DNA from: Methylophaga sp. UBA2689
GTDB taxonomy: Bacteria; Pseudomonadota; Gammaproteobacteria; Nitrosococcales; Methylophagaceae
Reading direction: 5' to 3'
Assembly (NCBI GenBank): GCA_002354555.1
Contig: DELT01000031.1
Location: 61,307 to 107,581, forward strand
Length of the DNA: 46,275 nucleotides
The position numbers and the translations under genes were made by a program. The notes below the pieces were generated by a model. It was not told the origin of the DNA and did no database searches. It was given only the letters and a program-made list of their open reading frames with translations. How positions within the stretch are numbered: position 1 is the first letter of the stretch; each line of letters starts with the position of its first letter. This document shows, piece after piece, positions 39,899 to 46,275 of this stretch.

Positions 39899-41595
39899 TA
39901 TTTCAACTCCTCAGGGAAATACTTGACGACGCTACGCAGCGGATTTGGAGCAGCCTGCCCCAGACCACAAATCGACGCATCTACCATTACTTGAGACAAC
40001 TCTTCGAGCAATGGTTCGTCCCATTTAGACTGTTTCATTAAGTTGACCGCTTTGGCGGTGCCGACACGACAAGGCGTACATTGGCCACAGGACTCGTCCT
40101 CAAAGAAACGCATTGCATTGACAGCCAAATCGCGTGCTCTGTCTTTATTGGAAAACACAATCACTGCAGCCGAGCCGATAAAACTGCCATGTTCATGCAG
40201 GGTGTCAAAATCCAGAGGCACATCACCTAACGACGCAGGCAAAATTCCGCCTGACGCACCGCCGGGGAAATAGCCATAAAACTCATGACCTTGAATCATA
40301 CCGCCACAATATTCATCAATCAGTTCCCGCATCGTGATACCTGCGGGTGCCAGATGCACGCCCGGATTATTGACACGGCCGCTGACAGAAAATGAACGCA
40401 GGCCCTTACGACCATGACGTCCATGATCGGTAAAACATTCGGGGCCTTTTTCAAGAATATCGCGAACCCAATAAAGCGATTCCATATTATGTTCCAGCGT
40501 CGGCCGACCGAATAACCCGACTTGAGCAACAAACGGTGGACGCAAGCGAGGCATACCACGTTTACCCTCAATGGATTCAATCATCGCTGACTCTTCGCCG
40601 CAAATATAGGCACCGGCTCCACGTCGTAAATGAATCGTTGGCAGGTTGGTTACCGGAGGGTGCGACCGCAGTTTAGCAAGCTCCTGTTCCAGCATCACAC
40701 GGATAGCGGCATATTCATCACGCAGATAAATATAAATTTCATTGATGTCCACTGCCCAGGCGGCAATCAGCATGCCTTCCAGAAAACAGTGTGGATCGCG
40801 ATCCAGATAATATTTGTCTTTAAACGTACCCGGCTCGCCTTCATCGATATTGACGGCCATTAATCTCGGGGCAGGTTGATCACGAACAATTCGCCATTTA
40901 CGACCGACCGGGAAACCAGCGCCGCCCAAGCCACGCAGGCCTGAGTCATCCATCATGTCGAGTACTTTATCGACATCATGCTGGCCGGCCATACACTGTT
41001 GATATATAGAATAACCACCGTTTGCTACATATTGTTCAAACAAAATTGGTTCAATGGTTTCCGGTTCAGTGACGCCCTGTTCAACCAACGCATCAACTTT
41101 TTGCACATCGGCAAATTCCACCGGATGCATACCTACAACAGCAACAGGTGCTTTATCACAGCGACCGATACAGGGAACCCGCTGAACCCGGACTTTTTCG
41201 CCCATGGCGGTTTCAAGAGAATCAATCAGGCCTTCAGCTCCGGCCATTTCACAACTCATTGAATCACAGACGCGAACGGTTAAATCGGCAGGAACCGCGT
41301 CACCTTCTTTAATCACATCAAAATGATGGTAGAAAGTGGCGACCTCATAGACTTCAGCACGAGACAGTTTCATTTCATACGCCAGCGCGACTAAATGTGC
41401 TGCTGAGATATGTTTGTAGAAATCCTGGATTTTATGTAGATGCTCTATCAGTAAATCTTTTTGTCTGGATGCATTACCGAGTAATTCACGCACTTCTGCC
41501 AATGCTTTTGGCTCAATCTGTCTACCTTTACTGGTAATACGTGATCGCTTGGTCTTTTTTCCAGTTGCTTGAGCATTGATGGTTTGCTCGGTCAT
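39898..41595 (-). CDS. fdhB: NAD-linked formate dehydrogenase, fused NuoE-NuoF-type diaphorase subunit
   Basis: A 565-residue fusion that passes electrons from formate to NAD+. Residues about 30-160 are NuoE/FdsG-like with thioredoxin-fold [2Fe-2S] cysteines C110, C115, C142 and C146. Residues about 195-565 are NuoF/FdsB-like: GLGGAGFPVGRKWRIVRD (FMN), NIDEGEPGTFKDKYYLDRDP (NAD), ICGEESAMIESIEGKRG, and the [4Fe-4S] motif ESCGQCTPCRVGT. The family often has these as two genes; here they are one. The first ~30 residues are basic and low in order. It starts the operon with FdhA. The 334-base gap upstream holds its promoter. Confidence 0.94.
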   Translation of the reverse strand: MTEQTINAQATGKKTKRSRITSKGRQIEPKALAEVRELLGNASRQKDLLIEHLHKIQDFYKHISAAHLVALAYEMKLSRAEVYEVATFYHHFDVIKEGDAVPADLTVRVCDSMSCEMAGAEGLIDSLETAMGEKVRVQRVPCIGRCDKAPVAVVGMHPVEFADVQKVDALVEQGVTEPETIEPILFEQYVANGGYSIYQQCMAGQHDVDKVLDMMDDSGLRGLGGAGFPVGRKWRIVRDQPAPRLMAVNIDEGEPGTFKDKYYLDRDPHCFLEGMLIAAWAVDINEIYIYLRDEYAAIRVMLEQELAKLRSHPPVTNLPTIHLRRGAGAYICGEESAMIESIEGKRGMPRLRPPFVAQVGLFGRPTLEHNMESLYWVRDILEKGPECFTDHGRHGRKGLRSFSVSGRVNNPGVHLAPAGITMRELIDEYCGGMIQGHEFYGYFPGGASGGILPASLGDVPLDFDTLHEHGSFIGSAAVIVFSNKDRARDLAVNAMRFFEDESCGQCTPCRVGTAKAVNLMKQSKWDEPLLEELSQVMVDASICGLGQAAPNPLRSVVKYFPEELK

Positions 41596-41860
41596 TAACT
41601 GCCTCTCTCACTTCGTAGCCTGCATTGGCTTTTTATAATAAAAATCCAGTCAAAACTATCATGGCTAACTGCTGATGTGAAGCCTGATGACAAGCAAAAA
41701 TCAAAGCGAAATCAAGCTTTTGTTTAAAGATAAGATTGGGAGCTTTTGCGAGAGTTCAAAAACGCACTAAATAAATGCACAATGCCTGAACCGGCACGTT
41801 TCTCGTGCGCTGCTAGCAGGAAAATTGATCCAATATGGATCATGAAGATATTTTGTCTAT
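41596..41860. other. Intergenic region upstream of the NAD-linked formate dehydrogenase operon
   Basis: No gene is supportable here. It should carry the fdhBA promoter on the minus strand, but I could not place a convincing -35/-10 pair. Confidence 0.4.
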
Positions 41861-41904
41861 GGCTTCAAAAAAACAACAGCCAACCCGTTTTTGCGGATTG
41901 GCTG
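41861..41904 (-). terminator. Rho-independent terminator of the membrane formate dehydrogenase operon
   Basis: On the minus strand, CAGCCAATCCGCAAAAACGG then GTTGGCTG forms a hairpin (7 outer pairs plus a CCG/CGG inner part), followed by TTGTTTTTTT. It is 26 bases past the stop of the cytochrome b gene. Confidence 0.85.
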
Positions 41905-41929
41905 ATAACAGGTATCTGATTTGCGCAAA

Positions 41930-42937
41930 TTACTGACGTGTATTTTGCTGCTCTTGCTCGACTTCTTTTAACCAAAGATCGTGATGCTGTTCGGCCCAGG
42001 CAACATCAACATGACCGGTGGTCATGCCTTCCAGAGCGCCTTCGGTTCCGATGGTGCCGATATAGATATGGCCCAGCGAAAATGCCATCAGTAACATCGC
42101 GGTCAGAATATGAATCAGATGGGCGCCAATGATGACTTCACGTTCCTGTCCAAAATTAGGGAAATCCAGCACCAGCCCTGAAAAACACAATGCCACGCCT
42201 GCTGTTGCCAACGTCCAGAACCAGGCTTTTTCACCACCATTGAACTTGCCTGCAGAAGGATGCTTGTCTCCTACCATACCGCCGAAGGCTTTAAACCATT
42301 CGATATCAACCTTGGTAAACAAATTATTTTTGAACCATTTGATGAGGATAATAAACAAAGCCACCATAAACACCGGGCCAAGAACATTATGTATCCATTT
42401 GGCTGCAGTGGCATAGGCCGAAAACCCCGGATATCCCAATAGCGGAATCAAGGCCAAACGTCCATACAAAAGGCTGAGCCCAGTAATTGCCAGCAGGATA
42501 AATAATGTGGCTGTCGTCCAATGCAGACGACGCTCGTTCAACGTCCAGCGTTGGACGGTATTACCGGTACGGGGATGGGTTAATTTAATCTCGCCTCGCC
42601 AAAAATAAAACGCAGCGAGAATAACCAGCACACCACTGAGCAACCATGCACCATAAGTAGCAATCGGGCCATTACGCAGCTGACGCCAGTTTTGACCGGC
42701 ACCCTGGATCAGTTCATTGGTTTCCTGACCTTTAACAGCGCTATAACCTTCTTGGTTTTCACGCACCTGTCGCCAGGTATCAGAACGGGGATTGGTCTGC
42801 TCATCTACTGCTGGCTGCTCAGTCATATTGACATACAGATAGCCGGTTAACGGCAATATCAGAATTGCCAATACAATGATCAACATCGCCCAAAGCGATG
42901 TTTTTTTACGATTATTCATAGCAGCAGTTGCAGACAT
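41930..42937 (-). CDS. Membrane formate dehydrogenase, cytochrome b (gamma) subunit
   Basis: A 335-residue membrane subunit that passes electrons from the Fe-S beta subunit to quinone. One N-terminal helix (about 14-36) and a polar stretch of about 55 residues precede the standard four-helix cytochrome b556 core. Candidate heme His residues are in RRLHWTTATLFILLAITGLS, KWIHNVLGPVFMVALF and LIHILTAMLLMAFSLGHIYI. The extra N-terminal helix is typical of FDH3-type gamma subunits compared with the shorter E. coli FdnI. GGAG lies before the ATG. It is the last gene of the operon and ends at the terminator. Confidence 0.9.
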   Translation of the reverse strand: MSATAAMNNRKKTSLWAMLIIVLAILILPLTGYLYVNMTEQPAVDEQTNPRSDTWRQVRENQEGYSAVKGQETNELIQGAGQNWRQLRNGPIATYGAWLLSGVLVILAAFYFWRGEIKLTHPRTGNTVQRWTLNERRLHWTTATLFILLAITGLSLLYGRLALIPLLGYPGFSAYATAAKWIHNVLGPVFMVALFIILIKWFKNNLFTKVDIEWFKAFGGMVGDKHPSAGKFNGGEKAWFWTLATAGVALCFSGLVLDFPNFGQEREVIIGAHLIHILTAMLLMAFSLGHIYIGTIGTEGALEGMTTGHVDVAWAEQHHDLWLKEVEQEQQNTRQ

Positions 42938-42947
42938 GCCTTCTCCG

Positions 42948-43127
42948 TTAGCGATCCGTTTGTACGCTGTTGAAACGCTGCTTCAGTACTTCTGCGCGTT
43001 CATCTGCTGATAGAGCATGATTGTCTTCACTACCTTTATACACGCCAGCTTTATGCATGGTTACATCAGTATCTTCGTAACAAGCAGTCAGCAGAAAGGC
43101 GCCAAGCATTAAAACAAGCAGTCTCAT
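42948..43127 (-). CDS. Small lipoprotein inside the formate dehydrogenase operon
   Basis: A 59-residue protein from the ATG at 43127 (AAGGA about six bases upstream): a lipoprotein signal with lipobox LLTAC (lipid Cys near residue 16) followed by about 43 residues ending in AEVLKQRFNSVQTDR. It starts two bases after the stop of the Fe-S subunit gene and ends 10 bases before the cytochrome b start, so it must be co-transcribed. Position suggests an accessory role in assembly or anchoring of the periplasmic enzyme, by inference only. Confidence 0.7.
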   Translation of the reverse strand: MRLLVLMLGAFLLTACYEDTDVTMHKAGVYKGSEDNHALSADERAEVLKQRFNSVQTDR

Positions 43128-43129
43128 GA

Positions 43130-43714
43130 TTAATCCTTGTAGGCTGTTGCCCAACCCCAGTTATCCGGACGACCACCACGACGAACCACGCGGCTGCGGA
43201 ACAAATCAGCAACGATATCACCATCACCGGCAATTAATGCTTTGGTAGAACACATCTCAGCACACAATGGTAATTTACCCTCGGCCAGACGGTTACGGCC
43301 ATATTTTTCAACTTCTTCAGCCGAGTTATCTTCTTCAGGGCCGCCAGCACAGAAAGTACATTTGTCCATTTTGCCACGTGCGCCAAAGGCACCTTCCTGT
43401 GGATATTGCGGCGCGCCAAACGGACAGGCATAAAAGCAGTAACCACAACCGATGCAGATATCTTTGTCATGCAAAACCACACCATCATCGGTGGTGTAAA
43501 AACAATCAACAGGACAGACAGCCTGACAAGGTGCATCGGTACAATGCATGCAGGCAACTGAGATAGATTTTTCACCTGGAATACCATCGTCAATGGTGAC
43601 TACACGACGACGATTAATTCCCCAGGGTACTTCATGTTCATTTTTACAGGCAGTGACACAGGCATTGCATTCAATACAACGCTCGGCATCACACAAAAAC
43701 TTCATTCGAGCCAT
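43130..43714 (-). CDS. Membrane formate dehydrogenase, four [4Fe-4S] beta subunit
   Basis: A 194-residue electron-transfer subunit of FDH3/DMSO-reductase type. Cysteine groups for four [4Fe-4S] clusters are CIECNACVTAC (13-23), CMHCTDAPCQAVCPVDC, CIGCGYCFYACPFGAPQYP, and the KCTFC plus LPLCAEMC segments. There is no C-terminal membrane anchor of the FdnH kind, so it relies on the gamma subunit. It passes electrons from the alpha subunit to cytochrome b. It starts 17 bases after the alpha-gene stop. Confidence 0.94.
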   Translation of the reverse strand: MARMKFLCDAERCIECNACVTACKNEHEVPWGINRRRVVTIDDGIPGEKSISVACMHCTDAPCQAVCPVDCFYTTDDGVVLHDKDICIGCGYCFYACPFGAPQYPQEGAFGARGKMDKCTFCAGGPEEDNSAEEVEKYGRNRLAEGKLPLCAEMCSTKALIAGDGDIVADLFRSRVVRRGGRPDNWGWATAYKD

Positions 43715-43731
43715 TTAGCAATCCCCTTAAT

Positions 43732-46275
43732 CTAGGCAGCACGGATACGACACAGAGAAACTTTGGTTTCCTGCATCGCCGTTACGGAGTCATAACCATA
43801 AGTGAATACGGTGTTACAAGATTCACCTCGAACATGTGGCACAGTGCCTTCAGGATACTTATCAATCAAATCTTTACCCTGGTAATGTCCACCAAAATGG
43901 AACGGCATAAACACAACACCCCGTTCAACACGTTCAGTCACCATGGCCATTACTTTTATGGTGCCACCTTCAGGTCCATCGACCCAAACCTGTTCACCAT
44001 TTTTAATACCTGCATTGTTCGCATCAGCCGGGTTGATTTCGATAAACATATCCTGCTGCAATTCAGCCAGCCATGGATTGGAGCGGGTTTCTTCACCACC
44101 CCCTTCATATTCCACCAAACGGCCACTGGTCATAATCAGTGGGAAGTCTTTACTGAAATCTGTCGCTTGAATTGAACCGTAGCGTGTCGGCAGACGATAG
44201 AAGCTGCGACGATCTTCGTAGGTTGGATATTTCTCCACCAAATCACGACGTGTTGTATAGAGCGGTTCACGATGAATAGGCACTGGATCCGGGAACTGCC
44301 AGACGATAGCTCGGGCTTTGGCATTACCATATGGAGCGCAGCCATGCTTGATCGCTACACGTTGAATACCGCCTGATAAATCCGTTTTCCAGTTCCGCCC
44401 TTCGGCTTCAGCTTTTTCTTCCTCGGTCAGATCATCCCACCAGCCCAATTCTTTAAGCATTAAGTCGGTAAATTCAGGATAACCATCCGTGAGTTCAGCG
44501 CCAACGGTGCTGGAACCTTCTTCAGATAGCAGATTAACGCCATCGCGTTCCACACCGAAACGGGCACGGAATGGACCACCGCCCTCTGCCACCGGTGTCG
44601 AGTTGTCATACAGAATATGACTACCCGGATGCTTCATTTCCGGTGGACCCCAGCATGGCCATGGCAGACCGTAAATCTCACCATCACATGGCCCCCCCTC
44701 AGCTTTCAAAGTGGTGGTGTTGAAGGTATGCAGATTTTCCGATTGCAGTTTGAGGCGCTCTGGTGATTGGCCGGTGTAACCCACCGCCCACATGCCCCTG
44801 TTGTATTCACGGGTAATATCTTCAATTAATGGTTCTTCACCATTCACGGTAATCTGGTTGCAAAGCTCTTTTTCAAAACCGAATTTTTTGGCGAATTTAT
44901 ACATGATCGTGTGATCAGGCAAAGATTCAAACAATGGTTTGATAATCTGGAAACGCCATTGCACTGAACGGTTCGATGATGTCAGTGAACCATAAGTCTC
45001 AAATTGTGTAGCAGCCGGCAACAGATATACGCCGTCAGTGCGATCGTTCATTACTGCTGAAACGGTAGGATAAGGATCGACCACCACCAGCAGATCCAGT
45101 TTTTCCATGGCTTGTTTCATTTCCGGGCCACGGGTCTGACTGTTGGGAGCGTGTCCCCATAAAACCATGGCTTTAATGGCATCATTCTGGTCGATGCTAT
45201 CTTTGTCTTCCAACACACCATCGATCCAGCGAGAAACAGTAATACCGTTGGTGTACATCGGTGAAACCGCCGTGCCATCGATTTCTTCGTATTTACTTTG
45301 ATCAAATTTTTGTTTCAGCCAGTCCAGCTCAACATCCCAGACACGAGCCCAATGCTGCCAGGCTCCTTCAGCCAGTCCGTAATAACCGGGAAGACTATTG
45401 GAAACCACACCAAAATCAGTGGCTCCCTGAACATTGTCGTGACCACGGAAAATATTGGTTCCGCCACCGGATACACCCATATTACCGAGCGCCAGTTGCA
45501 GGATACATAAAGCACGGGTATTGCTGTTACCAACGGTATGCTGAGTTATACCCATGCACCAGATCACAGTGCCGGGACGATGTTCAGCCATAGTTTTAGC
45601 CGCCTGATAAACATCGGCTTCTTTGGCTCCGCTGACTTTTTCAACTTCTGCAGGTGGCCAGTTAGCGACTTCCTTACGGATTTCGTCCATTCCGTAAACG
45701 CGCTGTTCGATAAAGCTTTTATCTTCCCAGCCATTCTCAAAAATATGCCAGAGCATGCCCCAGACAAACGGGATATCAGAACCGCTACGAATACGAATAA
45801 ATTGATCGGCGTGGGCAGCTGTACGACTGAAGCGCGGATCAACAACAATAACCGGTGCACCACGTTCTTTACCGCGGAAAATATGCTGTAGTGAAACAGG
45901 ATGGGCTTCGGCCGGATTGGCACCGATAATGAAAATCGCTTTGGAATTATGAATATCGTTGTAGGAATTGGTCATTGCCCCGTAGCCCCAGGTGTTTGCA
46001 ACACCGGCAACTGTGGTGGAATGACAGATCCGCGCCTGATGATCGACGTTGTTGGTGCCCCAGAACGCGGCAAACTTGCGGAACAGATAAGCCTGTTCAT
46101 TGCTGAATTTTGCTGACCCCAGCCAGTAAACTGAGTCCGGACCAGATGTTTCGCGAATGTTCAGCATCTGCGTGCCGATTTCATCAATGGCTTGTTCCCA
46201 TGACACACGCTGCCATTTGCCATCGACTTTTTTCATTGGGTATTTGAGTCGTTTGTCACCATGACCATGTTCACG
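43732..46275 (-). CDS. Membrane (FDH3-type) formate dehydrogenase, molybdenum alpha subunit, N-terminus outside the window
   Basis: 847 residues are visible, running off the right edge: the first codons at 46275 read REHGHGDKRLKYPMKKVDGK with no start, so the Tat signal and [4Fe-4S] cysteines are not seen. Large-subunit features are WEQAIDEIGTQM, NNVDHQARICHSTTVAG with the Mo-ligand cysteine (so Cys-type, not selenocysteine), GANPAEAHPVSLQHI, WCMGITQHTVGNSN, FRGHDNVQGATDFG and the C-terminal FMPFHFGGHYQGKD. It resembles FdhA of three-subunit periplasmic formate dehydrogenases. Formate oxidation at the periplasmic face would feed the quinone pool. Confidence 0.93.
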   Translation of the reverse strand, partial: REHGHGDKRLKYPMKKVDGKWQRVSWEQAIDEIGTQMLNIRETSGPDSVYWLGSAKFSNEQAYLFRKFAAFWGTNNVDHQARICHSTTVAGVANTWGYGAMTNSYNDIHNSKAIFIIGANPAEAHPVSLQHIFRGKERGAPVIVVDPRFSRTAAHADQFIRIRSGSDIPFVWGMLWHIFENGWEDKSFIEQRVYGMDEIRKEVANWPPAEVEKVSGAKEADVYQAAKTMAEHRPGTVIWCMGITQHTVGNSNTRALCILQLALGNMGVSGGGTNIFRGHDNVQGATDFGVVSNSLPGYYGLAEGAWQHWARVWDVELDWLKQKFDQSKYEEIDGTAVSPMYTNGITVSRWIDGVLEDKDSIDQNDAIKAMVLWGHAPNSQTRGPEMKQAMEKLDLLVVVDPYPTVSAVMNDRTDGVYLLPAATQFETYGSLTSSNRSVQWRFQIIKPLFESLPDHTIMYKFAKKFGFEKELCNQITVNGEEPLIEDITREYNRGMWAVGYTGQSPERLKLQSENLHTFNTTTLKAEGGPCDGEIYGLPWPCWGPPEMKHPGSHILYDNSTPVAEGGGPFRARFGVERDGVNLLSEEGSSTVGAELTDGYPEFTDLMLKELGWWDDLTEEEKAEAEGRNWKTDLSGGIQRVAIKHGCAPYGNAKARAIVWQFPDPVPIHREPLYTTRRDLVEKYPTYEDRRSFYRLPTRYGSIQATDFSKDFPLIMTSGRLVEYEGGGEETRSNPWLAELQQDMFIEINPADANNAGIKNGEQVWVDGPEGGTIKVMAMVTERVERGVVFMPFHFGGHYQGKDLIDKYPEGTVPHVRGESCNTVFTYGYDSVTAMQETKVSLCRIRAA

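Noticed and set aside
37097..46275. Selenocysteine-containing formate dehydrogenases
   Set aside because: Both alpha subunits have a cysteine codon at the molybdenum-ligand position and no in-frame TGA was needed.
1..46275. tRNA, rRNA, prophage or conjugative genes
   Set aside because: I saw no tRNA cloverleaf sequence, rRNA segment, phage structural gene or conjugation gene while reading both strands.

Overview
The window looks like chromosome of a marine-type gammaproteobacterial methylotroph. Supporting signs are two complete formate-oxidising systems side by side, a glutaredoxin/MauE-type redox membrane protein, a GFA-family protein, a gammaproteobacterial surE-pcm-yqaA-nlpD block followed by prfB-lysS, and moderate GC. 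Methylophaga or a relative would fit, but that is an inference from gene content and was not checked by any search.

Layout. 1-541: the 5' part of a methionine aminopeptidase gene overlapping a ParD-like gene. 671-3725: an SDR-fold protein, a membrane EEP-family hydrolase, and a diguanylate cyclase whose membrane sensor matches the plant/cyanobacterial ethylene-binding domain. 4206-9472: small exported proteins, a lipoprotein, membrane proteins and a VPLPA/PEP-CTERM surface protein. 9695-14711: a methyltransferase, a PAS-chemoreceptor protein, an AGCS symporter, a RIO1 kinase and two small conserved proteins. 14833-19077: an iron-uptake locus (AraC regulator, Fur-box-like site, TonB receptor, PepSY membrane protein). 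19286-23951: an SLT lytic transglycosylase, a thioredoxin, and an overlapping pair of a periplasmic solute-binding protein and a GGDEF protein.

24241-31482 is an accessory island next to lysS. At its right edge is a broken integron integrase gene (30707-31482). It is divergent from a run of small minus-strand genes, two of which are followed by convincing attC sites (28783-28865 and 29949-30026). This is the arrangement of a chromosomal integron with cassettes. The island also holds two REP-associated tyrosine transposases (RAYTs), each bounded by its own kind of inverted REP sequence. One is intact and one is frameshifted. Degenerate copies of the REPs and scraps of the RAYTs are scattered from about 6 kb to 29 kb and often sit at gene ends.

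31492-36981 is housekeeping: surE, pcm, yqaA and nlpD with overlapping or touching ends, then prfB (with its programmed +1 frameshift) and lysS. 37097-46275 encodes formate oxidation. FdhA (Mo/Fe-S) and a fused NuoE-NuoF-type FdhB form a cytoplasmic NAD-linked formate dehydrogenase. A separate operon (alpha, Fe-S beta, small lipoprotein, cytochrome b gamma) forms a membrane-bound, quinone-linked formate dehydrogenase whose alpha gene runs off the right edge.

The most notable items are the integron remnant with its internally deleted integrase, the two RAYT/REP families mixed into it, and the ethylene-receptor-like diguanylate cyclase.
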